DNA from: Gimesia chilikensis
GTDB lineage: Bacteria > Planctomycetota > Planctomycetia > Planctomycetales > Planctomycetaceae
Length of the DNA stretch: 64,000 bases
NCBI RefSeq assembly: GCF_008329715.1
Contig: NZ_VTSR01000005.1
Span: 620,001-684,000, forward strand
Direction of reading: 5' to 3'
The notes beneath the pieces were generated by a model that made no database searches, was not told where the DNA came from, and worked only from the letters and a program-made list of their open reading frames with translations. The first letter of the stretch is position 1. Every line of letters begins with the position of its first letter. Positions 1 to 8,863 of this stretch are shown one piece after another. Made by a program: the position numbers and the translations under genes.

Positions 1-356
1 AGTCCTATCATAAATATGCGACAAATTATTTTCTGACCAGAAAAGCAATGCAGTGGTTTTGGGACCAATATCTGCCTGACGAATCATCGGGGCGAGAAAT
101 CTATGCTTCTCCATTGCGTTGCAAAGAGTTGAAGGGACTTCCCGAGGCCTTGGTGATTACTGCGGGATATGATCCTCTCTACACAGAAGTGGTACAGTAC
201 GTTGAACAAATGCAGACCTCTGGAGTCGATGTGACCCATATCAATTTTGAAGATATGATCCATGGATTTTTCCGGCGCTCTGATGTCTTCGACCGTGCGT
301 ATGAAGCCGTACAGTTGGCTGGTCGTCACCTAAAAAAGGTTTTTACTCGCAATTAA
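1..356 (+). CDS. HSL-type alpha/beta hydrolase (esterase/lipase), 3' end only
   Basis: The frame is open to the first base of the window, so this is the C-terminal end of a gene that starts upstream; the ATG at 48 is internal. The visible part carries hallmarks of the hormone-sensitive-lipase/Aes family: a YFLTR..M.WFW..YL block, then ASPL, a PEALVITAGYDPL strand in which the Asp is the expected catalytic acid, and D.IHGFF, whose His is the expected catalytic base. The nucleophile GDSAGG region lies outside. It would hydrolyse small acyl esters, probably in the cytoplasm. It converges on the minus-strand operon that ends at 375. Family assignment is firm; the substrate is unknown. Confidence 0.85.
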   Translation, partial: SYHKYATNYFLTRKAMQWFWDQYLPDESSGREIYASPLRCKELKGLPEALVITAGYDPLYTEVVQYVEQMQTSGVDVTHINFEDMIHGFFRRSDVFDRAYEAVQLAGRHLKKVFTRN

Positions 357-374
357 GCAACAGCCAATCTATTT

Positions 375-1949
375 TCATTCCTCTGCTGCGATCTGCCGCA
401 GTTTACCTGAAATGAGAAACTGCAAGACTACACAACTGATCAAACTCAGATAAAACGCTGGCATGATAATACCGTTTGCGCCAATTGAGAAACGAAAGAA
501 AAAATACATTATCTGCAAAAACGGTGTCAGACAGGCCTGGAGTAGGATCAAGCTACCAATTGCAATCGCCAGCGCGCCCCAACGTACTACCAGGGAATAG
601 TAAGCCAGCAGATGTAAAAAGACGACATATTGGACCATGATCAGTGGGATGTAAATCTGCCAGCTGATGTCAACCATTTCCAGCAGACTGTCAGGTGCCA
701 GTATTAGAATCAGAAGGATCCCACTGACAACTGGAATGAGTGCCAGACTTAGCCCCACAGTTTTTTCATAAATAATCCTCGAGAGAGAATGGGGGAGTAA
801 AAGCATTAATGGCAGCATCTTTTGTCTGTGCTCATCTCGAAACATCTGTGAAACATATAGAGTACTTTCGACTATAAACCCTGCACTAAGTAATAGCAGC
901 GAAGTACTCATCATTCCTCGCCAACTGTATGACGAGATAAATGATACCGAAGAATAACCATCCAGAAACATCCCTCCCGCTGTGATGAGCACAACCAGTA
1001 GAGGATAGATAACCAGTTTGAGAATAAATGCCTGCTTGCCTCCAGAATTAAACTCAAACTCTTTCCACACAAATGCCATCTGCCCGGGACGACTGTTACG
1101 AAGTCGCGTTTTCAGACTTGGCTTTGGATTGCTAACCCGACCTGCATCAATACGAAGGGACCAGGGTTCAAAACAGGCCCAGGCAGCAAAAAAAGCGACT
1201 ACAGCTATAAAAATATTACTAACAACCTGCATGCTGAGAACCGACTCTTTAAATCCCACCTGCAGTATAGTTTGAAAACGTTCAATAACGGAAATCTGCT
1301 GACTCAGGTGATGAATCGACTCAACCCCTTGAGCGATAAACCCCTGAGAATCAATCAATCCACGAGATTGCAGATTTGCAAACGTTTCTGAAAGCAGTAT
1401 TGGTAGCACGAACAGGAAAAAAAGCAGGATCATTACGAGGGCAATCGCAGTCCCCGAACGTCTGGCATATACAGAACAAAGTAGTGCCAGATTTGAAATC
1501 AGTATGACATATGCCACCATCGCCAAAAGTGTTGCAAATATCTGAAGGGGGGTAATTCCTCCCAGTGCGACGGCCAGAATCAGAAATGGCAACTGTGCCA
1601 GGATCAGTAAAATGATACGGACTGCTCTGACAGTCGATTTTCCCAGGAGTAATCCCAGAGAACTAATGCCAGCCAGCTTGAGCAAGGGCAGTGTTTCTTC
1701 TTCTTTTTCTTCAGTAATCGCGGTAGAAAAAATCCCAATTCCAGCAAGAGTCACCAGCCAGAAATTGAGCCAGACAATTTTCGTAAAAAAATCAAGCCCC
1801 GGAGAGCCAATACGTGCACTGCTGAGCCACGAAGAAAAAAAAAGGATAAATACCAGGCCGATGCTAGCAAATCGAAATAGATGTATTTTCCTGAGTTGTA
1901 CATCTTTCTTGAGTGCAAAATTGGTGAAGATCAAAGATCCGCGAAACAT
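375..1949 (-). CDS. ABC-2 type multi-TM permease-like protein
   Basis: A 524-residue, very hydrophobic protein with about 11 to 12 predicted membrane spans in two halves. The halves are separated by a soluble stretch at roughly 270-310 (PGQMAFVWKEFEFN), a layout seen in ABC-2 transporter permeases and gliding-type ABC membrane subunits. The N-terminus (TNFALKKDVQLRKIHLFR) is cytoplasmic-looking. An AGAGGC ribosome site precedes the ATG. It lies 12 bp after the 619-residue secreted/membrane gene and is the last gene of the long minus-strand operon. No ABC ATPase gene is in the window, so the motor subunit would have to be encoded elsewhere. The permease fold is inferred from hydropathy; the cargo is unknown. 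Confidence 0.6.
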   Translation of the reverse strand: MFRGSLIFTNFALKKDVQLRKIHLFRFASIGLVFILFFSSWLSSARIGSPGLDFFTKIVWLNFWLVTLAGIGIFSTAITEEKEEETLPLLKLAGISSLGLLLGKSTVRAVRIILLILAQLPFLILAVALGGITPLQIFATLLAMVAYVILISNLALLCSVYARRSGTAIALVMILLFFLFVLPILLSETFANLQSRGLIDSQGFIAQGVESIHHLSQQISVIERFQTILQVGFKESVLSMQVVSNIFIAVVAFFAAWACFEPWSLRIDAGRVSNPKPSLKTRLRNSRPGQMAFVWKEFEFNSGGKQAFILKLVIYPLLVVLITAGGMFLDGYSSVSFISSYSWRGMMSTSLLLLSAGFIVESTLYVSQMFRDEHRQKMLPLMLLLPHSLSRIIYEKTVGLSLALIPVVSGILLILILAPDSLLEMVDISWQIYIPLIMVQYVVFLHLLAYYSLVVRWGALAIAIGSLILLQACLTPFLQIMYFFFRFSIGANGIIMPAFYLSLISCVVLQFLISGKLRQIAAEE

Positions 1950-1961
1950 ACAGAGCCTCTT

Positions 1962-3821
1962 TCAGTCGAACTGTTCGTTCAACGGAACATCGAGAGAATA
2001 TAGAATGTGACCTTTTTTTTCCGTAACTTGCGGAGATTTTAAAAAGAGGGTTTCCGGCGTTTCACCTAGAACCAGCAGCTTCCCGGTACTCTCGACGGCT
2101 CGTTGCACGTTGAGATATTGTTCTCCTGAAAATCCTGTCACACGGCTTAATAGAACAGGAAACAACTGGTCAAGCGAATCATCTACCTCCCTCTCTTTCA
2201 GCTTGAAGGTCCCGGTCAAACTGACAGTTGCCCAGGCGCCAGATTGATATTGGGGAGAAGAATATAACACAGAGGCAACATCCAGCGATCTGCCACGAAA
2301 AAACAAGCGATCCTGTTCCTGTTCGAGTTCATATAACTTCGAACCAGCCAGAAAATAAATCTGTTTAGTTCTTGTCGGAAACTTATCATCGATTCTCAGC
2401 GCGAGCGCTTCCAGGCCTGATTCGTTTTTTAGTACGGATTCAACTGAGACAGCAAATCCCGTTTTACTGGTTCTGGATTTATGTAAATAACTTTGTGAAG
2501 AATTGGGGGGGATTTCGAGGTACATCATTCCCTGCGATCCACTCATGCTGATCCCGTTGACCGGAGAGAATTCATTACAGGCTGCATAGAGATGTTCCTC
2601 GCCCTCGTGTGTAATCTCGTAAGTGCCTCCTGTCACCATTCCCAGACTGGACCATTCACTCAGAATCATATCCTGATCTGGCATTACTGAAGCCAGCATA
2701 AGGGAGTGAACCTGGGAGTTCTGATTCGAACTATATTTTCCACTCACATAGAAAATCAGACTGAAAACCACAATGCCCAGAAAATACCATAAATAATATT
2801 GGTGAATTCTTCGGGACAATCTAGTTGCAAAGTAATATCCCGGCCCAACTACAAGTAAATACAGAAACGCGAGAAAAAAATTGAGATACCAGATTCGATG
2901 CGGTTTACTCATTTCTGTCAGGGTGGTCAGTATCTCTTCATCACTCATCTGGTAATAAAATATATCTGCATGCGGGTAGTATCCACTATCTGAATTGAAG
3001 TAATATGCTTCAGTTAATTTGTCTGCCTGATCTGATAAATTCTTAGATTTCTTCTGTGTACTCTGAACCAACTTATTAATATCGTTCGATGAAAGCTGGT
3101 TGATTTTTTGTGGATGTCGAATAATTCTACCTAACCCATATCTGATCAAAGACGAGTTCTGATCTAATGGAGAAAACGTTTCAGGAAATACTTGATCTTC
3201 GCCTTGCGTATTTTGAAATATATGAAGCGTTCCCCCCAGATAGATCCATTGTATAAAAGCCGTTCTGCGTGCTTTGTCCCACCTGGGAACGTGGTCTAAT
3301 ACTACGGCTTCCAGAGAACCTACCGCATCAGTCAGTGGAGGAAATATTTCTTCCGGGTACTGCTTAATTCCAGGTAGTCCCCGTTCCAGGCTTCCAGCAC
3401 TGATAAGCTGTACGATCGCCTTTGTCTTGACAGGTATGGGCGCGAGAAATGATTTTGAATTCTGCTTTTCTCCCTCTTGCCAGGTTGCTGTCCAGTTGGC
3501 ATTCGATTCTGAAAAGTAGGGATAGAGCTGCACCCATTTCGTATCATGGGGGGCAATGTAAACCGAAGTTGAGATCGCCAAGCCGATCGGCTGTCCCCGA
3601 AATGACTCCGGTTGAAAGCGCAACTCCCCTTCAAACGGAGATTCCTGATTATTTTCAATCAGAAAAGTAACAGGGTTAAAATGATACGCTACAGGACGGT
3701 CCTGGAATGACCAGCGAATTTCATGTATTTCCAGAGCGAAAGCCTGTGAAGTAATCAAGAGCAGAGGAAGGACTATAATGTTCTTCCATCTGAATCTGAA
3801 TTTAATAATTCGCGCCTTCAT
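1962..3821 (-). CDS. Secreted/membrane protein of unknown function, two TM segments
   Basis: A 619-residue protein with a signal peptide (basic KARIIKFRFRWK, then IIVLPLLLITSQAFA), a large outward-facing region to about residue 310, two closely spaced membrane spans (about 318-338 and 346-365), and a second soluble domain of about 250 residues. This architecture resembles proteins partnered with ABC-2 permeases in planctomycetes. It starts 9 bp after the DUF1559 gene and is followed 12 bp later by the permease, so the three are probably cotranscribed. I do not recognise a catalytic motif. A role as extracytoplasmic partner of the permease is inferred from position only. Confidence 0.55.
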   Translation of the reverse strand: MKARIIKFRFRWKNIIVLPLLLITSQAFALEIHEIRWSFQDRPVAYHFNPVTFLIENNQESPFEGELRFQPESFRGQPIGLAISTSVYIAPHDTKWVQLYPYFSESNANWTATWQEGEKQNSKSFLAPIPVKTKAIVQLISAGSLERGLPGIKQYPEEIFPPLTDAVGSLEAVVLDHVPRWDKARRTAFIQWIYLGGTLHIFQNTQGEDQVFPETFSPLDQNSSLIRYGLGRIIRHPQKINQLSSNDINKLVQSTQKKSKNLSDQADKLTEAYYFNSDSGYYPHADIFYYQMSDEEILTTLTEMSKPHRIWYLNFFLAFLYLLVVGPGYYFATRLSRRIHQYYLWYFLGIVVFSLIFYVSGKYSSNQNSQVHSLMLASVMPDQDMILSEWSSLGMVTGGTYEITHEGEEHLYAACNEFSPVNGISMSGSQGMMYLEIPPNSSQSYLHKSRTSKTGFAVSVESVLKNESGLEALALRIDDKFPTRTKQIYFLAGSKLYELEQEQDRLFFRGRSLDVASVLYSSPQYQSGAWATVSLTGTFKLKEREVDDSLDQLFPVLLSRVTGFSGEQYLNVQRAVESTGKLLVLGETPETLFLKSPQVTEKKGHILYSLDVPLNEQFD

Positions 3822-3830
3822 ACTGGAAAT

Positions 3831-4796
3831 CTAATACTCCCCAACCAGATTTCCATCCTGGCGATTGGCCAGACGTTTTAAAATTTCGTAATCGGTTTTC
3901 TGGCTGATGTAACGTACGGATGCATCTCCCAGGCTAAAGTGCGCTCCCTCAGCATGGAAACTTGAAAAGCCTCCCACACGGAGCATAGATTTGCGTTCCT
4001 CCGCCGTCGGTTCTTCCGTTTCACGTATTCCATCCGGGTTGCCGTTTGTCATCTCTTCATATTCGTCATAGTAACTATCGGACATCGGATCATTTTGGAA
4101 CTGATATTCACGTGAATCACCATAGGGAAATGCAACTCTTGATGAGATACGTGATGCCAGGGACTGATTAATTTTGGTGCCCATATTACGCAGCGTAGAG
4201 GATGTTCCCGAAGTCCAGCTTAAAAAACCACCATCGGCTGTTTCTCCCACAAAAATGGTGTAGGCACGCCCATCTTTCAGGTCCTTCTCTCGAATGCTGC
4301 TGTTCAAAAAAAAGACTCCCTGATTATCTGAGTCGATCGGAGTCTCAACGTCATTCTGACAGCCTGCATAGTTATATCCCCCCAGATAACTGGAAGGACA
4401 CACAAAACAGGCTAGTCTATGGTTCGCAATTTCTGAATTGACCGGGTCATAAACACCTTTCGCAAAATCATAACGCTGGAACGCCACCCGCTCGTCCAGT
4501 AAAGGAAGTATCTGAATCACCCAACCAACATGATAGCCTTGTGGCTGATTCAAAATGGGCCCCTGGGAATTAACCGTCCCTGAGGGAAGCACCAGATGTG
4601 CCATCTGATAATTCTGCAATGCAATTCCGAGTTGCATCAGATTATTTTTACAGGTTGTCGCTCGTGCCGCTTCGCGAGCTGACTGAACCGCAGGAAGCAG
4701 GAGCGCAATCAGTATCGCGATGACAGCAATCACACACCATAGCTCCATCAATACAAAGCCAGCAGATTTTGATTTCTTAACTGGTAGAGAGATCAT
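3831..4796 (-). CDS. DUF1559 pilin-like protein (divergent copy)
   Basis: A 321-residue member of the planctomycete DUF1559 family: a type IV pilin-like N-terminal helix, a [15 protein letters not shown] block directly after it, a [11 protein letters not shown] strand, and the C-terminal H-X9-D element. The prepilin helix is unusual: [20 protein letters not shown] has Val and Trp where most family members have [13 protein letters not shown]. The tail reads H-X9-DA instead of H-X9-DG. The essential Glu at +5 of the mature helix is kept, so processing by a prepilin peptidase is plausible. It follows a canonical DUF1559 gene after a 66 bp gap, which suggests tandem duplication with divergence. 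Confidence 0.85.
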   Translation of the reverse strand: MISLPVKKSKSAGFVLMELWCVIAVIAILIALLLPAVQSAREAARATTCKNNLMQLGIALQNYQMAHLVLPSGTVNSQGPILNQPQGYHVGWVIQILPLLDERVAFQRYDFAKGVYDPVNSEIANHRLACFVCPSSYLGGYNYAGCQNDVETPIDSDNQGVFFLNSSIREKDLKDGRAYTIFVGETADGGFLSWTSGTSSTLRNMGTKINQSLASRISSRVAFPYGDSREYQFQNDPMSDSYYDEYEEMTNGNPDGIRETEEPTAEERKSMLRVGGFSSFHAEGAHFSLGDASVRYISQKTDYEILKRLANRQDGNLVGEY

Positions 4797-4862
4797 CGAT
4801 AAGAACCCATCAGCAGGAAATGCCCGTCAAAGAAAAACTTTCATCACCTTGAATCAACTGAC

Positions 4863-5765
4863 TTAAAACTCCGGAAGCAATTGACCATCATGTCGGTTGG
4901 CCAATGCCTGATAGACGGTCTCATCAATGTTTTCACTGAGGAAACGAACACTTCCGTCTCCCAGTCCAAACTGAGCGCCCCCTGTATGATAACTGGAGAA
5001 ACCACCAACACTAAGTGGGTTTTCCGCTGCCTTCGATTCCCCAGCTGCCTCAGTAGACTCACCTTCCGAAGTTCGTGCATCGAACTGAGCTTTACCAGGA
5101 TAGTAGTTCAACCCGTTGGCGTTAATACTGGTGCCAGCATTCCTCAATGTGGAACGTGTTCCTGAGACCCAGCCTCGTTGATTACCGCCAGCGAATTCAC
5201 CGACAAAGATTGTTTTGGAAGACCCATCCAGAATTTCGTCGTACCGCACGCTGCTGTTGAGAAACAGAACTCCATTATTATTCACATCGATTGGTGCTTC
5301 GATGTCATTCTGCATCCCTGCATAGGTATTTCCCGGAGAAGGGTTCGATGGGCAACTGAGCAACGGAATCTGATACTCGGCAACCTGCTTATTCACCGGG
5401 GCATAAACACTCTCTTTAAAATTGAACTTATTGAATGCAACTCGTTCGTCCAGATACGGTAGAATCTGAAGGATCCAACTGACGTGATACCCCTTTGATT
5501 CACTTCGCACAGGCCCCGTAGGATTGATTGTCCCGGAAGGCAGTACGTTGTGCGCCATCTCATAATTCTGAAGTGCGATATTGATCTGCATCAGATTATT
5601 TTTACAGGACGCCCGATGGGCCGCCTCCCTTGCCTGCTGCACAGCTGGCAAGAGTAATGCGATGAGAATTGCGATAATGGCAATCACGACCAGCAACTCA
5701 ATTAAGGTGAAACCACACTTTTTATGCGTGAACTTCAGCTTAGGCAACAAATCTAAATGTGGCAT
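4863..5765 (-). CDS. DUF1559 (H-X9-DG) pilin-like protein
   Basis: A 300-residue protein with a textbook prepilin start (positively charged leader, then [20 protein letters not shown]), the family block [15 protein letters not shown], and a terminal H-X9-DG motif ([12 protein letters not shown]). DUF1559 proteins are abundant in planctomycetes and are thought to be exported by a type II/IV pilus-like machine; their role is not established. This copy sits directly downstream of the minor pseudopilin genes and GspF-type genes, which links it to that apparatus. It is the better-conserved partner of the following gene. Confidence 0.9.
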   Translation of the reverse strand: MPHLDLLPKLKFTHKKCGFTLIELLVVIAIIAILIALLLPAVQQAREAAHRASCKNNLMQINIALQNYEMAHNVLPSGTINPTGPVRSESKGYHVSWILQILPYLDERVAFNKFNFKESVYAPVNKQVAEYQIPLLSCPSNPSPGNTYAGMQNDIEAPIDVNNNGVLFLNSSVRYDEILDGSSKTIFVGEFAGGNQRGWVSGTRSTLRNAGTSINANGLNYYPGKAQFDARTSEGESTEAAGESKAAENPLSVGGFSSYHTGGAQFGLGDGSVRFLSENIDETVYQALANRHDGQLLPEF

Positions 5766-5809
5766 GATCTTCCCTTTAAATCAAACTTTCCTGCGGGGAT
5801 ACAGTATTA

Positions 5810-6268
5810 TTATTCTGAGTTTTGACTCTTAACAGTAATTGGCCATTCTCTGATGACACGCACGCGATAAATATCATCAGCGGGATAACTCGCCTTTGTT
5901 GTGATGATATATGAGTCTTCCATTTGTCTGTTTTTCTCTACTTCAATGACTACTTCACCTGGATTAACTTTTCCCATCGACTCGACCTCTACTTTCCATG
6001 TTTCGCCATCGTAGTCTGTATCTTGAATCATTCTTCTGACAGCTCTCTGAGCAGCAGCATCTCCCAATGAGGAAGCTTGTAGCAGGTATTGTTGCTGCTT
6101 GAGCTGCTTGGCCTCGACTTGACTCTGCTGCAATATTTGCCCCACGACTGCTAATGCCAGAATCAGACACAGCATGGGAATGAGCACAAAAGATCCACGC
6201 CGCACATGTGTCTTCTGTGCTCTTACTCTATTCAAATACCGATTTGTCGTTTTTCGATATGAGTTCAT
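5810..6268 (-). CDS. Minor pseudopilin-like protein (GspK/PilX type)
   Basis: A 152-residue protein with a basic N-terminus (RKTTNRYLNRVRAQKTHVRR) leading into a single hydrophobic helix, GSFVLIPMLCLILALAVVGQ. A Q-rich coiled stretch and a small beta-rich domain follow. The helix lacks the usual GF.L.E cleavage motif (it has RRGSFVLIP), as in PilX/GspK-type proteins, whose +5 Glu is often replaced. It lies 3 bp after the GspJ-like gene and before the two DUF1559 genes. The call rests on architecture and gene order; sequence similarity beyond the helix is too weak to name it. Confidence 0.55.
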   Translation of the reverse strand: MNSYRKTTNRYLNRVRAQKTHVRRGSFVLIPMLCLILALAVVGQILQQSQVEAKQLKQQQYLLQASSLGDAAAQRAVRRMIQDTDYDGETWKVEVESMGKVNPGEVVIEVEKNRQMEDSYIITTKASYPADDIYRVRVIREWPITVKSQNSE

Positions 6269-6271
6269 GCT

Positions 6272-6868
6272 TCACTCTGTCTGCTCTGACTGTTTCTGAA
6301 TCTGACCAACTCGATTCAACTGTGCTTCACACCGGAATAACTGGAAATAAGCTTGCAGAGTTTTATTCTCATGTCCTGTCTCATCTGGAATTTTCAGCTC
6401 CATAGAAACCAGTTCCTGCTGATTCATTTTTTCTGCCTGAAAAGTAACACCTGCCTGCGGGAGTAAATATTCATCCTGTGAGACAAGTTTACCTTCCTTG
6501 TGATATTCGCGACGAATTCCTTCACCCGGGGAATTTGTCAAATAAGTGATAGATGTGTTTTGTCGCAGTGCCAGCTTAAGTATTTGCTGACTATTCTGTT
6601 TAGCTATCTCTGCGGTCTGAGCTGTAGACACATCTTCTCTGAACTTGTGCGCGATCTTTTGAAGCACCAGTTGATTCTCAAGGCGTTCTGTCCCCCTCAT
6701 CTCCACTCGCATCAGGAATGCCAGAGTAGTCACTGCTGCAGTGAACAGAATCGACATCGCTGACATTACTGCCAGCATTTCGATCAACGAAAATCCCTGA
6801 CGAAACTTCGTACAAGAACGTCGTTGTATTCTTCTTTTGTCTGATATGATCATGAAATATTCATTCAT
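6272..6868 (-). CDS. Prepilin-type minor pseudopilin (GspJ-like)
   Basis: A 198-residue protein with a basic leader and a clear class III signal, GFSLIEMLAVMSAMSILFTA; the Glu at +5 after the predicted cleavage site is present. A 100+ residue soluble domain follows. The order after a GspI-like gene and before a GspK-like gene matches the I-J-K tip-complex order of type II secretion operons. The start at 6868 overlaps the previous gene's end by 8 bases; an alternative ATG at 6853 has no better ribosome site. It probably acts in the inner membrane/periplasm as part of a pseudopilus tip. Confidence 0.75.
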   Translation of the reverse strand: MNEYFMIISDKRRIQRRSCTKFRQGFSLIEMLAVMSAMSILFTAAVTTLAFLMRVEMRGTERLENQLVLQKIAHKFREDVSTAQTAEIAKQNSQQILKLALRQNTSITYLTNSPGEGIRREYHKEGKLVSQDEYLLPQAGVTFQAEKMNQQELVSMELKIPDETGHENKTLQAYFQLFRCEAQLNRVGQIQKQSEQTE

Positions 6869-7301
6869 ATAACCAGAGGGTCAGCGTAACAGGATCAACA
6901 TTTTCCCCGTAGATATTTCTCCAGGAGACTTTGATAGCAACCTGACGGACTCCTGATACTTCGCCATCATCTGTGTTGACTACAGAAAGTTCTACTTGAG
7001 GATCATTGAGATCTAACTCCCCAATCAGCGCTGACTGATAATTATTAAGACGCTCCTGACTCAAGTCCTTCCCGGAATTTTCTCCACGAATTCGTTCAGC
7101 CAGATTTCCAACCGCTGTGACAACCAGATACCTTTGATCGATGTCTTTCCTCTGCTGGCCAATAACCTTAAACGCGGGAAGTGCCACTGCCATAGTTGCC
7201 CCCACCAGAATCATCGAGATGAAGGCTTCGAAGAGGGTAAATCCACCTCGATGATTTAAGAGGACCTTTCGTTCTGGATGATTTTTATTGCAATTTCTCA
7301 T
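6861..7301 (-). CDS. Prepilin-type minor pseudopilin (GspI/PilV-like)
   Basis: A 146-residue protein with a basic leader (RKVLLNHRG) and the prepilin signal GFTLFEAFISMILVGATMAV, including the Glu at +5. The remaining 100 residues are a small soluble domain ending WRNIYGENVDPVTLTLWLYE. It overlaps the GspJ-like gene by 8 bases and follows a GspF-like gene by 12 bp, so translation is likely coupled. Its position at the start of the I-J-K set suggests the GspI role, which nucleates the pseudopilus tip. Assignment to I instead of G or H is inferred from order and size. Confidence 0.72.
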   Translation of the reverse strand: MRNCNKNHPERKVLLNHRGGFTLFEAFISMILVGATMAVALPAFKVIGQQRKDIDQRYLVVTAVGNLAERIRGENSGKDLSQERLNNYQSALIGELDLNDPQVELSVVNTDDGEVSGVRQVAIKVSWRNIYGENVDPVTLTLWLYE

Positions 7302-7313
7302 TGGAACAATGAC

Positions 7314-8849
7314 TCAGGAAATTTGGAACAACAGATAAACTAAAGGCATAAACAGAGCTATGACAAAGTAACCGACCAGTACCGCGAGAGTACAAACCAG
7401 AACGGGTTTACAGATTTCTGTGAAGTATCTGATTCTGCGAAATCTGCGCTGCTCAATCGTATCAGCCAGGGAACGCAATACTGTGGGAAGATTACCCACT
7501 TTTTCAGCAGTCATACAAAGACCTGCCTCTGCACTGGAGAGAACTTTCGCCTCACGTAAAGATTCCCAGAAATCATTACCCTGACGAACTCGTTGCGCTG
7601 CTGACTGCGTCTGCACTCTTACATCAGACCAGAGGTGATAATTTCCAATAGAATCCAGGGCGAGAAGAGGAGGCCTCTCGATCACCACGGTTTGCGCAAT
7701 TTGCCGTAAACATTGGGGTGTATTCAGACGGGGAAACCAGCCCGTAATAAATGGAATATTGAGGTTCGACCAACCGAAGTAATTACCAAAATGTAAAATT
7801 GCCAGTACTACCAGTGGCAATGAGAATATTGGAAAGAACAGATAGAAGTATGAGAAGATCACATCGCTGGCAGTCATGAGTGACTGTGTAATTGATGGTA
7901 ATTCAAAACCGAAATCCAGGAAGATCTTTTTGAACTTCGGAACAATCCAGTACATGATAAACCCAGTGATAATAAACTGCAGCGAAAGAATGATTGTGAG
8001 GTATAGAATCAGATTTGCAAAATTCGATTTATCAGAACTGTTACCTAGTTTTTTTGTCGCTCTGACCGCCGAATCCCGTAAAGCAATCCCCGGATTGTTA
8101 GTCTTCTCACCGATATTTAATGCCACAATTGCTGACTGGGGTAGCAAACCTGAATTTTCTGCCAGTGCCTCGGAAAGGGATTCACCGGAATGCAATCTGC
8201 TGCTGAACCTTAACAATCGGTCCCGGTATCTTCCTTTCTTCGTTTGAGAATAACGATCGATTTCTGCCGCCAGGGGAATATTCTTCTCAACGCAAAACGT
8301 CATCAACCAGAGCAGTTCTGTTTCCCGAGATCGTTTGTTTAATGACAGGATATTTAACACACAGCAGAAGACAGCAATCATCAGGATAAAAAAAGGAATA
8401 ATGTAAATTAATACTGGAATGAAAATCAGTAGAGGTAAACCCAGCAAAATCCAACCTCCCGTCCGGATAATATGCAAGCGATTTTGCATAACTTCTGAGA
8501 GACTGTACTCATCTTCCTGGTTGATAGAACGCAGTAACTGTAAGCACTGCCATTCCAGATAGATTGTGAAGATATAAATCAAGATTGTTGGCAGAGCGAC
8601 CAGGGCAGTTCCAAGAATAGTTACTTGATTGGTTACCACAGCAATAATATTAAGCAGGAGCAATATCACACATAGAGCCAGCATGAACAGAGTAAATGCT
8701 TTCCAGCAGATTTTGATCAGCTGATTGACTCCCTGATGACCAAAATCCTGCACCCGCCGCGCAAGCATGACCGAAGTAATTCCTGCTATTGGGAAATAGA
8801 CAAAGAAAGCCAGACTGAATATCACGCCCAGAAATTCCACGGTCGTCAA
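7314..8849 (-). CDS. Type II secretion F-family membrane protein (third copy)
   Basis: A 511-residue protein with several N-terminal membrane spans (about residues 1-30, 45-105 and 130-170) placed before two GspF-type domains. Each domain has a cytoplasmic helical bundle (for example SGESLSEALAENSGLLP and RQGNDFWESLREAKVLS) followed by long hydrophobic helices. GspF/PilC proteins form the inner-membrane platform on which pilins are assembled. This copy is longer and less canonical than the two genes upstream because of its extra N-terminal spans. It starts 14 bp after the preceding F-family gene. Membership is supported by the repeated bundle/TM pattern; the three copies may form a hetero-oligomeric platform. 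Confidence 0.75.
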   Translation of the reverse strand: MTTVEFLGVIFSLAFFVYFPIAGITSVMLARRVQDFGHQGVNQLIKICWKAFTLFMLALCVILLLLNIIAVVTNQVTILGTALVALPTILIYIFTIYLEWQCLQLLRSINQEDEYSLSEVMQNRLHIIRTGGWILLGLPLLIFIPVLIYIIPFFILMIAVFCCVLNILSLNKRSRETELLWLMTFCVEKNIPLAAEIDRYSQTKKGRYRDRLLRFSSRLHSGESLSEALAENSGLLPQSAIVALNIGEKTNNPGIALRDSAVRATKKLGNSSDKSNFANLILYLTIILSLQFIITGFIMYWIVPKFKKIFLDFGFELPSITQSLMTASDVIFSYFYLFFPIFSLPLVVLAILHFGNYFGWSNLNIPFITGWFPRLNTPQCLRQIAQTVVIERPPLLALDSIGNYHLWSDVRVQTQSAAQRVRQGNDFWESLREAKVLSSAEAGLCMTAEKVGNLPTVLRSLADTIEQRRFRRIRYFTEICKPVLVCTLAVLVGYFVIALFMPLVYLLFQIS

Positions 8850-8863
8850 ACTTTCAAAATGGA

